A DNA stretch of 32,708 bases from Porticoccaceae bacterium (GTDB lineage: Bacteria; Pseudomonadota; Gammaproteobacteria; Pseudomonadales; Porticoccaceae). The stretch lies in the NCBI GenBank assembly GCA_017858135.1, contig JAFMBY010000021.1, positions 1 to 32,708 on the forward strand, read 5' to 3'. The position numbers and the translations under genes were made by a program. Under the pieces are notes generated by a model that was not told where the DNA came from, did no database searches, and was given only the letters and a program-made list of their open reading frames with translations. Below, piece by piece: positions 1 through 7,549 of the stretch. How positions within the stretch are numbered: position 1 is the stretch's first letter; each line of letters begins with the position of its first letter.

Positions 1-51
1 GAGCCGGGCTCGATAAGGAGCCGGGCCCGTTAAAGAGCCTAGCTCGATATA
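1..51. repeat. Three degenerate 17-bp tandem repeats
   Basis: Three consecutive 17-bp units start at 1, 18 and 35: GAGCCGGGCTCGATAAG, GAGCCGGGCCCGTTAAA and GAGCCTAGCTCGATATA. Units one and three contain a small self-complementary element (GAGCC/GGCTC and GAGC/GCTC). The third copy includes the stop codon (39-41, minus strand) of the amidotransferase gene. The array touches the window edge, so it may be longer. The function is unknown; it could be replication slippage or a short hairpin array acting on the 3' end of the transcript. Confidence 0.7.
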
Positions 52-767
52 AAGTCAATAATCCAGCTTGCCACCAACGCGCCATGCTCTTGCTCTTGCA
101 GTGAGGTCATGGCGTTTTGGTATACCTCTGGTGGATAGTTCTTTTCACGTAACGTGTAGAGTGCCTTGGCATAGCTGTGCGAGAACTCAGGATGTCCTTG
201 AAAGGTAAGAATATGCTCGCCAATTGAGATCATCGCTACTGGGCAGATATCGGTTGAGGCGAGCAGGGTGCTGCCAGGGGCGGGGACGGTAACCTGGTCT
301 TGATGACTATAAAGCAGGTTGATGCTCGCCCCGGTTAAGCCGGCCTCTTTGGCGGCGCTATTGAGAATCGTCGGCTTGACGCCCAACCCCCATCCGGCAG
401 CGGCTTTTTCGGTTTTACCGCCAAGTGCCGAGGCAATGATCTGGTGGCCAAAACAGATACCAACGGTTTTCTTTTGACGGTTATGTAAAGTCTCGACAAA
501 GTTGTGGAGCTTTTGGATCCAGGGTTCTGGGTCATAAACACTGCTTTTGCTGCCGCTAATGATGTAGGCGTCGACTTCATTGATATCGGCGGGGTATTGC
601 TCTCGATTGACGGCATAGGTGCTGAATTCCAGTGTTTCTGCTTGAGCGCCCCTGGCCTGATTGGCGGCAAGTACCAGTTGTTTGATCATCTGCGGGTATT
701 CACCATAGATCTTAGCTAGATCCGGGGCGACATCGTCTGCGCGCAATAGGCCAATTTTGATCGTCAC
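39..767 (-). CDS. Class I glutamine amidotransferase (GMP-synthase-like domain protein)
   Basis: This is a stand-alone class I glutamine amidotransferase domain of 242 residues. The triad is visible: nucleophile C105 in GICFGHQ, and H192 and E194 in GHPEFSH. Such proteins release ammonia or hydrolyse gamma-glutamyl bonds in the cytoplasm; YfeJ-like and gamma-glutamyl-gamma-aminobutyrate hydrolase-like members are the nearest types I know. No synthetase partner lies next to it, so the substrate cannot be assigned. The start is GTG at 767, with an AAAGGAGA ribosome binding site about ten bases upstream. It lies downstream of, and in the same direction as, the recombinase gene, with a 91-base gap that has no clear terminator. 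The stop codon lies inside a tandem repeat. Confidence 0.85.
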   Translation of the reverse strand: MTIKIGLLRADDVAPDLAKIYGEYPQMIKQLVLAANQARGAQAETLEFSTYAVNREQYPADINEVDAYIISGSKSSVYDPEPWIQKLHNFVETLHNRQKKTVGICFGHQIIASALGGKTEKAAAGWGLGVKPTILNSAAKEAGLTGASINLLYSHQDQVTVPAPGSTLLASTDICPVAMISIGEHILTFQGHPEFSHSYAKALYTLREKNYPPEVYQNAMTSLQEQEHGALVASWIIDFISS

Positions 768-858
768 GGGCTTTGTTCTCCTTTAAGGTTTATCGTCTTG
801 GCGTTTTTTTATTTTTATAAATCACTTTAATATAGTTGTGTAACTAGTTGATAAATAT

Positions 859-2136
859 CTAAACGTCGCGTCCTTTTCCAGACTTGGCGCGCTCTTTCAT
901 ATCCGACTGTATATACACTTGGTCAGTGGTTCCCATGCTCGCATGGCCGAGATCATCGGACATATGTTTTAACGGCCTGGTGGCAATATCCTGTGAGGCG
1001 CCAGTATGACGTAACCAGTGTGTCGTGGCTTCGCGCAAGGCCTTGGCTTCTCTGCCGAATCCTTCCGCAACCATCTGATCGTAAGCGAGATCAAAGGCCT
1101 GTTGAACAATGCGCCGCAGTTGCCGCGACGTCATGCCGCCTGAGCCGCGGTTTTTTGCGACCATCGCAGAGTTAATACCAAATGATGAGCTCAGCGAGGT
1201 GCGATAGCGCTGGTAGCGATCAATGTAGGGCAAAAGGGCGCTCGGCACTGATACGTCGCGCAATTTGTTGCCCTTACCCAGTACTTTCAGCCAGTTGTTA
1301 CCGTCAGTGTCCTGCCAGTAATGCTTCCATGCGGGCTGCCAGTTAGTCCTGTCGGACAGCTCAGATACCCTTAAATAGAGGGTTTTTAGGGTCGCAATAA
1401 CAAATAATGTGCGCTCGTGTAGCGGGTCTTTATCGGCCGCTTTTTCGGCGCATTCGAGGACAAAGTCCCATTGCAGATCAGACAGGCGCTTAATATTTTT
1501 TTGTGTGGTGCCTTTAATCAAGTAGGGCGACTGTTTGCGAATGGCCGGAATAGGGTTGCCGAAGGCATAGCCCTCATCGGTTAAATAGTCATAAAAAGCG
1601 GATACCGCTGAATAGCAGATCTTCATGGCCTCGTGACTCAGCGTGTGCCCGTCTCTCGACACTTTGATATCAGCGCCCTCCACCATGGCTTGTTTGCGGT
1701 CTTCCTTGGCGAGTTTGCCGGCAAATGGCCGCCAATTTTTATTTTGACGGCACTCTCCGCCGATTATTTTAAAGCGATCCTGCACTGAGTCACCAACCCA
1801 GGCTGCTGGTGGATTGTGGACAAAATCGAAATAGCCCTCAAGATCCGGGCGCTTGAGCTGAATAACGCTTTTACCAACGACGGTCCAGGCCCAGAGCAAC
1901 AGGCGCTCAACTTCATTGCGGTAACCGCGATAGGTGGCTTCGCTTTTACGGCTGTAACTTTTTAAAAATGATTGCGTGTAGAGAAAGTCTTCGCGTGCGT
2001 CGGGAATCTGTTTGCTGATGTTGTCCAAAAACCGTTTTGAGTCTGGGTAGTCATCGAGCATCTTCATTGCCATCGGCTGACGCACAAAGCTTTTGTGGGC
2101 ATCGAACAGTGGGCAGGCATTAAACGCTTTTGACAT
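859..2136 (-). CDS. Solitary tyrosine recombinase (phage-integrase family)
   Basis: This 425-residue site-specific recombinase cuts and rejoins DNA through a tyrosine nucleophile. An N-terminal SAM-like core-binding region spans about residues 50-190, with the catalytic domain after about 215. Catalytic residues are recognisable: R256 (LYLRVSEL), K288 (GKGNK), H373 and R376 (HWLRH), H398 (LGHAS) and Y408 (DQVYIQ), so the enzyme looks intact. It resembles the lone integrases of Pseudomonas-type genomes that keep the HWLRHTG motif and an RLSDLQW segment. No excisionase, phage gene, tRNA or attachment site accompanies it. The ATG at 2136 has no good ribosome binding site. The frame stays open upstream to about 2223 and encodes Gln/Pro/Glu repeats without an ATG, GTG or TTG. 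Confidence 0.88.
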   Translation of the reverse strand: MSKAFNACPLFDAHKSFVRQPMAMKMLDDYPDSKRFLDNISKQIPDAREDFLYTQSFLKSYSRKSEATYRGYRNEVERLLLWAWTVVGKSVIQLKRPDLEGYFDFVHNPPAAWVGDSVQDRFKIIGGECRQNKNWRPFAGKLAKEDRKQAMVEGADIKVSRDGHTLSHEAMKICYSAVSAFYDYLTDEGYAFGNPIPAIRKQSPYLIKGTTQKNIKRLSDLQWDFVLECAEKAADKDPLHERTLFVIATLKTLYLRVSELSDRTNWQPAWKHYWQDTDGNNWLKVLGKGNKLRDVSVPSALLPYIDRYQRYRTSLSSSFGINSAMVAKNRGSGGMTSRQLRRIVQQAFDLAYDQMVAEGFGREAKALREATTHWLRHTGASQDIATRPLKHMSDDLGHASMGTTDQVYIQSDMKERAKSGKGRDV

Positions 2137-2145
2137 TGGCTCTTG

Positions 2146-2169
2146 CTCTGGTTGTGGCTCTGGTTGTGG
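2146..2169. repeat. Perfect 12-bp tandem duplication in the recombinase leader
   Basis: CTCTGGTTGTGG occurs twice head to tail (2146-2157 and 2158-2169), immediately upstream of the recombinase start codon. Read on the minus strand in the recombinase frame, it encodes a repeated Gln-Pro-Glu-Pro pattern. This hints that the region was, or is, translated from an unusual start. Confidence 0.75.
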
Positions 2170-2396
2170 CTGGTGGCAGAACGGGTTATACAGGACTGTA
2201 TCAGCCTGCTTAGGCCCTGTCTATTAAAGTCCACTAATTGAGATTAGAGGACATAGTATCTAGGTAGCCTCGCGGTCTATTCCCTCCTACAGCACACAGC
2301 GGCTATTTTGCAATTGAGCTAACGAACAAACAAGTTGTCTATAGTAGTTAAATCGACTTCTGGTAAACTAGATCCACACTGACAAGGACTAATATT

Positions 2397-4586
2397 ATGT
2401 CGCGCGTTATCGTCGCCTTGCTACTCACACTGTCATTCTCGCTAGCTGCTGTAGCGATCGCTCCAATCGAAAAGCAATCAGAACAGACTGCGCTTTATCG
2501 CGAGATTCTCGATCGCCTCGCCACCCGTCATTATCGTGGTCAAGAAATCAATGATGAGCTTTCCGCGCGTTATCTTTCGACCTATATCGAAATGTTAGAT
2601 CCATTGAAAAGTTATTTCCTCGCAGCGGATATCAATGACTTCAGTCAATGGCAAACTACGCTCGACGATTTGGCCAGCCGCGGTGATGTGACCCCAGGGT
2701 TTTACATGTTTAATCGCCTACGCGATCGTATGCTCGGTCAGTTGCAGGCCAATATTGAGCTACTTGAGAGCGACTATGAATTCGATTACAGCGTCGATGA
2801 GGTGATCGTCCTGGACGGAGAGGATCGCCAATGGATGCAGTCAGCCGAACAGCAGAGAGATTACTGGCGCAAACGGATTAAAGACTCAATGATCCGCCTG
2901 CTGATAAATGACAAAGAGCCGGAAAAAGCCCGCGAATTACTGATAAAGCGCTTCAATAACCAAATTAAGCAAATGGAGCAGCGCGACAGTCAGGACGTGT
3001 TCCAACTCTATGCCAACGCCCTCGCCTCGCTTTATGACCCTCATACGTCGTACTTCTCGCCACGTACCACAGAGAATTTCCAGATTAATATGTCATTGTC
3101 TCTGGAAGGAATTGGCGCCGAGTTGCGAACGGAAGACGAGTACACCAAAGTGGCTCGTGTCATTCCTGGTGGACCAGCTGATCTGCAGGGAATATTGAAG
3201 GCCGAAGATAGAATTATTGCCGTGGGTCAGGAAGACGACGAACTGGTCGATGTGATCGGCTGGCGAATTGATGATGTGGTGCAGCTTATTCGCGGCGCGA
3301 AGGATTCAACCGTTAGACTGGAAGTGATTGGAGGCGGTAGCGATTCGTCTGACAGCACCAAGGTTATTGCGATTGTGCGTGACAAGGTCAAACTTGAAGA
3401 AAAATCTGCGCAGAGCAAAATTATTAAAATCGATCAGGATGGCACTGAATTAAAGCTCGGTGTGATCGATATTCCGGCCTTCTATATGGATTTTGAGGCC
3501 TATCGCAAGCGCGACCCAGAGTATAAAAGTACCACGCGCGACGTTTATAACCTGCTGATGGAGCTCCGTGAGGAGCAAGTTGACGGCATTGTCTTGGATC
3601 TGCGCAATAACGGCGGCGGCTCGCTCCATGAGGCAACGATGCTTACCGATCTTTTTATCGATGCGGGCCCTGTGGTGCAGATTCGCAACGCCTATCAACG
3701 AGTATCTCGTGACCAGCGTGCGACCATGCGTGCCGCTTATAGTGGTCCCCTTGTTGTCATGATCAACCGACTTAGCGCGTCTGCATCGGAAATCTTTGCC
3801 GGTGCACTGCAGGATTACGACCGCGCTATCGTGGTTGGCAGTCAGAGTTTTGGCAAAGGCACGGTGCAGGACGTCACCGGTCTTAGCAGTGGTCAGCTGA
3901 AGCTCACTGTATCTAAATTTTACCGCGTCTCCGGTGACAGTACTCAACACCGGGGCGTGCTTCCTGACATTGAATTTCCATCTGTCTACGATAAGGATGA
4001 AATTGGCGAGAGCCAGCAAGATAATGCCCTGCCCTGGGATAATATCCACAGCGTGCCCTTTAAGCCATCGCGCGGCGTGAAGCAATATATCGAGACGTTG
4101 ACTGCGGAACATCAGCAACGCATCGCCCGCGACCCTGACTTTGTCTATCTTGTCGATCAGCTTGCACTGAGCAATAGTTGGGATGCTGATAAGGCTGTTT
4201 CGCTGAATATGGCAAAGCGCAAGGCGCGAAACAAAGATTGGGACACGCAACAGTTTTTGCTTGAGAACAAACGTCGTCGGTTAAAAGGTCTCGAACTCCA
4301 CGCAGATGTTTCAGCTTGGAAAGCGGCGAATAAAGATGAGGAGGAACTGGTCGTTGATACTCAGGACACCCCCGTTGATGGCGAAGGCGCTTCAGACAAC
4401 GCTAACGGCTTTTTAGATGGCGCTGAAGGGCAGGAAGACAAGGCGAAAGTCGATGAAGAAGAAAATATTGCCGAGTCTGACCCAATGCTGCAGGAGGCCG
4501 GGCATATTCTCGCTGATCATATTCGCCTTTTGAGCAAGCCGCAGAACAGGCAACTGTTGGTGCAAAACCAAAAGCGCGAGAAATAG
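2397..4586 (+). CDS. prc: Tail-specific periplasmic protease Tsp/Prc (C-terminal processing peptidase)
   Basis: A periplasmic serine protease that degrades tagged or misfolded envelope proteins and trims the C-termini of cell-wall enzymes. The first 20 or so residues form a signal peptide. A PDZ domain sits near residues 235-320 (SLEGIGAELRTEDEYT onward). The S41 catalytic core contains SASASEIFAGAL and QSFGKGTVQ, giving the Ser-Lys dyad S462 and K487, 25 apart as in E. coli Tsp. At 729 residues it is longer than E. coli Tsp (682); part of the excess is an acidic stretch at about residues 645-700. The ATG is preceded by AAGGA eight to nine bases upstream. The exonuclease III gene starts two bases after its stop, so the two are probably co-transcribed. 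Confidence 0.95.
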   Translation: MSRVIVALLLTLSFSLAAVAIAPIEKQSEQTALYREILDRLATRHYRGQEINDELSARYLSTYIEMLDPLKSYFLAADINDFSQWQTTLDDLASRGDVTPGFYMFNRLRDRMLGQLQANIELLESDYEFDYSVDEVIVLDGEDRQWMQSAEQQRDYWRKRIKDSMIRLLINDKEPEKARELLIKRFNNQIKQMEQRDSQDVFQLYANALASLYDPHTSYFSPRTTENFQINMSLSLEGIGAELRTEDEYTKVARVIPGGPADLQGILKAEDRIIAVGQEDDELVDVIGWRIDDVVQLIRGAKDSTVRLEVIGGGSDSSDSTKVIAIVRDKVKLEEKSAQSKIIKIDQDGTELKLGVIDIPAFYMDFEAYRKRDPEYKSTTRDVYNLLMELREEQVDGIVLDLRNNGGGSLHEATMLTDLFIDAGPVVQIRNAYQRVSRDQRATMRAAYSGPLVVMINRLSASASEIFAGALQDYDRAIVVGSQSFGKGTVQDVTGLSSGQLKLTVSKFYRVSGDSTQHRGVLPDIEFPSVYDKDEIGESQQDNALPWDNIHSVPFKPSRGVKQYIETLTAEHQQRIARDPDFVYLVDQLALSNSWDADKAVSLNMAKRKARNKDWDTQQFLLENKRRRLKGLELHADVSAWKAANKDEEELVVDTQDTPVDGEGASDNANGFLDGAEGQEDKAKVDEEENIAESDPMLQEAGHILADHIRLLSKPQNRQLLVQNQKREK

Positions 4587-4588
4587 TT

Positions 4589-5404
4589 ATGACGGCACGG
4601 ATTATTTCATTCAACGTTAATGGTTTACGCTCGCGCCTGCATCAGCTAGAGGCGGTGATCAAGCAGCACTCCCCGGATATTATTGGCCTGCAGGAAACCA
4701 AAGTCAGTGATGAAGAGTTTCCCCACGAAGCGATTAAAGAGCTCGGCTACGACGTTCATTATCACGGTCAAAAGGGCCATTATGGTGTCGCCCTGCTGAG
4801 TAAGTCCCCCGCCACTGCCGTTACCCGAGGTTATCCATCGGATGCAGCGGATGCGCAACGGCGCATGATTCACGGCGAGTTTCAGATTAATGGTCAGACA
4901 CTGCATGTTATTAACGGTTATTTTCCGCAGGGTGAGAGCCGCGCTCATCCCTCAAAGTTTCCCGCCAAAGAAAAATTTTACGCTGACTTATTAGCCTATC
5001 TAAAGAACACCTTTAGCGCTGATGATCTAGTTGTTGTGATGGGCGATATGAATGTAGCGCCCAGTGATCTTGATGTCGGTATCGCTCCAGACAATGCCAA
5101 GCGCTGGTTGAAAACGGGTAAGTGCGCCTTTCTGCCAGAAGAGCGAGACTGGTTGCAAGGTCTACTCGACTGGGGCTTGCAGGATAGCTTTCGACTACAA
5201 AATGCAGCAGACAATAGCTATAGCTGGTTTGACTATCGCAGTCGAGGATTTGAGCAGGAGCCCAAGCGTGGTCTGCGAATTGACCTCATTCTTGTGTCAT
5301 CTTCTCTGAGCGAGCAACTCGAGGGTACTGGCATAGACACGCAGGCCCGGGGATTTGAGAAACCGTCAGATCACTGCCCTATTTGGACCGACCTGAGCCT
5401 GTAG
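4589..5404 (+). CDS. xthA: Exodeoxyribonuclease III
   Basis: An exonuclease III/AP endonuclease of the EEP fold, 271 residues, close to the usual 268. It repairs abasic sites and trims 3' ends in base excision repair. Family motifs are present in order: the N-terminal SFNVNGLR metal-site segment, GLQETK with the metal-binding Glu, the VMGDMNVAP motif with catalytic Asp and Asn, and the C-terminal PSDHCPIW with the catalytic Asp-His pair. It begins two bases after the protease stop codon and probably depends on that transcript, because no strong ribosome binding site or separate promoter is visible. Confidence 0.95.
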   Translation: MTARIISFNVNGLRSRLHQLEAVIKQHSPDIIGLQETKVSDEEFPHEAIKELGYDVHYHGQKGHYGVALLSKSPATAVTRGYPSDAADAQRRMIHGEFQINGQTLHVINGYFPQGESRAHPSKFPAKEKFYADLLAYLKNTFSADDLVVVMGDMNVAPSDLDVGIAPDNAKRWLKTGKCAFLPEERDWLQGLLDWGLQDSFRLQNAADNSYSWFDYRSRGFEQEPKRGLRIDLILVSSSLSEQLEGTGIDTQARGFEKPSDHCPIWTDLSL

Positions 5405-5478
5405 ATAATTCTCGCATTAGGTCAACCGATCTCCCCTCTTGCCGTTGAATGTGGCGACAGGTTAATAAGGAGATAAAC

Positions 5479-5922
5479 ATGCGACAGCTACTCATTATAT
5501 TGACTCTCAGTACCGGTTTGTTGGCTCTTCCCATGACTGCGCAGGCAGAGCGCGATAAGGTGGCCAGTTTTTATCATTTTAATGATCATCGACATCAGTT
5601 TGATTTAGTGCGTCATGAGCGCAAAATTTATCGCGATAAAAAGCATCGAGAAAACAGCGCGAGACAACATAAACGGAGCAGAGATCCACGCACTAGAATG
5701 ACTGCCTATCATCATTTTAGCGGTAATAATTATCACCATTGGCGCAACCGTCGTGACTATGGGCACCGCTATTATGACGATTCTCACAAGCGCTACAGAA
5801 CGCACTATCTACGCTATCATCGAGGTCAGAAACACAGCCATCACCAGCATAACGATGACTACCTCGAATGGGTTGCAACAATGCTGTTACTCAATGAAAT
5901 TTTAGATGACGACTACCGCTAA
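5479..5922 (+). CDS. Exported histidine-rich protein, first gene of the sigma-factor operon
   Basis: I do not recognise the family. The 147-residue protein has a clear signal peptide (MRQLLIILTLSTGLLALP, predicted cut after AQA). The mature part is rich in His, Arg, Tyr and Asp, with 18 histidines by my count, some clustered (KHSHHQH near the end). It ends in a short hydrophobic, acidic segment (MLLLNEILDDD). The composition suggests periplasmic metal or polyanion binding, but that is inference. The ATG at 5479 is chosen because AAGGAG lies seven bases upstream; an in-frame upstream ATG at 5449 lacks a site and would block the signal peptide. It sits just ahead of an ECF-like sigma factor and may be its target or sensor partner. 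Confidence 0.75.
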   Translation: MRQLLIILTLSTGLLALPMTAQAERDKVASFYHFNDHRHQFDLVRHERKIYRDKKHRENSARQHKRSRDPRTRMTAYHHFSGNNYHHWRNRRDYGHRYYDDSHKRYRTHYLRYHRGQKHSHHQHNDDYLEWVATMLLLNEILDDDYR

Positions 5923-5950
5923 CCTTGGAGTGACTGCTGTGGAGCTGGAC

Positions 5951-6607
5951 ATGACACCGTCAGAAACGCATGCACTGTTTAAAAACCGCAAGGGCGACCG
6001 AATTATGGTTGAGGAAACTGGGGTTGAGGCTGAGAAAAGTGCACCCTGCTCGAGGGAGCTTGCGACCGAGAGGTCGATGGAAGAATTTCTCCAAGATATA
6101 GAGCGCCGCGCCTTCCATATGGCGAAAATGGCGACCGGCAGCCGCGAGGATGCTTTGGATATTGTTCAGGACGCGATGTTTAAACTAGTGGAAAAGTATT
6201 CTGACAAGAACTCAAGCGAATGGCGTCCGCTGTTTTATCGAATCTTAAATAGCAAAATCACGGACTACTATCGTCGCAATGCGGTCAAAAACCGGCTTAT
6301 CAGTCTTGCTAGCTTTGGTATGCGGGCAGGCGATCACGGTGCTGATCTTATTGATCGCGCAGAGGGGCATCGCAGTGACACCCCTGATCAGATGCTGGCT
6401 CGACAAATGCAAATGACAATATTCTCTAAAGCCTTGGCGCAGCTCCCCGGCCGCCAGCGTCAAGCCTTTATGCTGCGCTGCTGGGACGGAATGAGTACCG
6501 CGTTAACGTCGCAGGCGATGGGCTGCAGTGAGGGCAGCGTCAAGACCCACTACTCGAGAGCCATGCACTCTCTTAGAGCTTCATTGGAGGATTACAGATA
6601 TGAATAG
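5951..6607 (+). CDS. ECF-like RNA polymerase sigma factor
   Basis: A sigma-70 family regulator with only regions 2 and 4, typical of extracytoplasmic-function sigma factors. Region 2 covers roughly AFHMAKMATGSREDALDIVQ through YYRR, including the DIVQDAMFKL core-binding segment. Region 4 is the C-terminal LPGRQRQAFMLRCWDG to GSVKTHYSRAM helix-turn-helix. The N-terminus carries about 45 extra residues. The ATG at 5951 is used because GGAG lies six bases upstream; an in-frame ATG at 5906 would overlap the previous gene but lacks a site. Its stop overlaps the next start by eight bases, showing translational coupling. Which promoters it serves cannot be read from this window. Confidence 0.85.
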   Translation: MTPSETHALFKNRKGDRIMVEETGVEAEKSAPCSRELATERSMEEFLQDIERRAFHMAKMATGSREDALDIVQDAMFKLVEKYSDKNSSEWRPLFYRILNSKITDYYRRNAVKNRLISLASFGMRAGDHGADLIDRAEGHRSDTPDQMLARQMQMTIFSKALAQLPGRQRQAFMLRCWDGMSTALTSQAMGCSEGSVKTHYSRAMHSLRASLEDYRYE

Positions 6608-6929
6608 CAGCACAGAGCAGCGATTACGGGATGATCTGATCGAGCTAGAGCATAAAACTTCCAGCGAGGATTTGTTTCGTCTCGCCCAGGCGCGTAAACA
6701 TGCTCTGCTACAAAATCGCAGGACAGTTCAGAGGCTACTCTGGCCAGCATTGGCAACGTCATTCGCTTGCGTGGTATTGATCGCAGTACTGTACAGTCCT
6801 GTGGTGTCGATCATGTCGCCACCGACTGACATCGCTGGCGATGATTATTTTTCAGAACTCTCTGAAGAAAATTTTGATCTCTATGATGATCTTGATTTTT
6901 ATGATTGGCTGGCGGATGTGGAGAGCTAA
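6600..6929 (+). CDS. Small single-span membrane protein, candidate anti-sigma partner (DUF3619-like)
   Basis: This 109-residue protein has a charged cytoplasmic N-terminus, one membrane span at about residues 47-70, and a short acidic exterior ending in DLDFYDWLADVES. The position directly after an ECF-like sigma gene, with an eight-base overlap, and the topology suit an anti-sigma factor. The C-terminal aromatic-acidic motif recalls DUF3619 proteins that sit between sigma factors and DUF3106 proteins in other proteobacteria. No ZAS zinc motif (HxxxCxxC) is present, so it is not a classical zinc anti-sigma factor. The start at 6600 is supported by TTGGAGG upstream. The anti-sigma role is inference from position and topology. 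Confidence 0.7.
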   Translation: MNSSTEQRLRDDLIELEHKTSSEDLFRLAQARKHALLQNRRTVQRLLWPALATSFACVVLIAVLYSPVVSIMSPPTDIAGDDYFSELSEENFDLYDDLDFYDWLADVES

Positions 6930-6944
6930 GTGAGGGTGCAGGTA

Positions 6945-7451
6945 ATGAAAAGTAATCAACTGAGAATGTTAGCGCTAATGGCCGCACTGACGTGTGCGAC
7001 CCTGCCCGCCTATGCCGATGATCGTGATGATGCGATAGCTTGGCGTGACCTGCCGGCCGATACACGCGAAGTACTGGCGCCAATAGCGGAGCGCTGGGAT
7101 ACGTTAAAACCGCGCCAGCAACACCGCCTGGTGCGTAAAGTGGCGGACAAAACCTATAAACACAGCGCCGATCGCTGGAAAAGTCTGTCGCCAGAAGAGC
7201 GTCAGCGCATTAAACAGGGCCGTGAGCGATTTAAGGACATGCCGGAGGAAAAGCGTAAAGAGTTGCGCCAACGATGGCAAAACATGTCAGAAGAGGAGCG
7301 CCGCGAGGCCGTCAAAGCGCGTCGTGTGCTGCGACATTATCCACCTGAGGAGAGACATATTCTTCTCGAAGAGTTACGTAAACTACCGCCAGAGGAGCGT
7401 CGAGAGCAACTGAAAAAGCTTAAGAAAAAACAGCCAGAGCGGCATGATTAG
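6945..7451 (+). CDS. Exported DUF3106-type repeat protein
   Basis: A 168-residue protein with a signal peptide (MKSNQLRMLALMAALTCA, cut near AYA). The mature chain is highly charged and made of short repeats of the form W/F-x-x-L/M-x-P/S-E-E-R: RWKSLSPEER, RFKDMPEEKR, RWQNMSEEER, LRHYPPEER and LRKLPPEER. This is the pattern of DUF3106 proteins. The repeats resemble the LTxxQ-like helical motifs of periplasmic Spy/CpxP chaperones, but I cannot claim homology. The start is ATG at 6945 rather than GTG at 6930, because the GAGG within 6932-6935 gives usable spacing. It is the last gene of the operon and is followed by a strong terminator. Confidence 0.82.
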   Translation: MKSNQLRMLALMAALTCATLPAYADDRDDAIAWRDLPADTREVLAPIAERWDTLKPRQQHRLVRKVADKTYKHSADRWKSLSPEERQRIKQGRERFKDMPEEKRKELRQRWQNMSEEERREAVKARRVLRHYPPEERHILLEELRKLPPEERREQLKKLKKKQPERHD

Positions 7452-7479
7452 CGTCGGTTTCGTCAATTTCAGCAGGCAT

Positions 7480-7510
7480 AAAAAAAGACTCCCAAAAAGA
7501 GTCTTTTTTT
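7480..7510. terminator. Perfect bidirectional intrinsic terminator between the DUF3106 gene and etfA
   Basis: Twelve-base perfect inverted repeat AAAAAAAGACTC / GAGTCTTTTTTT with a seven-base loop (CCAAAAA). The A and T tracts make it work on both strands, ending the sigma-factor operon from the left and etfBA from the right. Confidence 0.92.
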
Positions 7511-7549
7511 ATCTTAGCGCCCGCTATCGCGGCGCCATTAAGCAGCGAC

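Noticed and set aside
3450-4250. Long open frame (266 codons) antisense to the Tsp gene
   Set aside because: It lies wholly inside a certain gene, has no ribosome binding site of note and no recognisable protein pattern.
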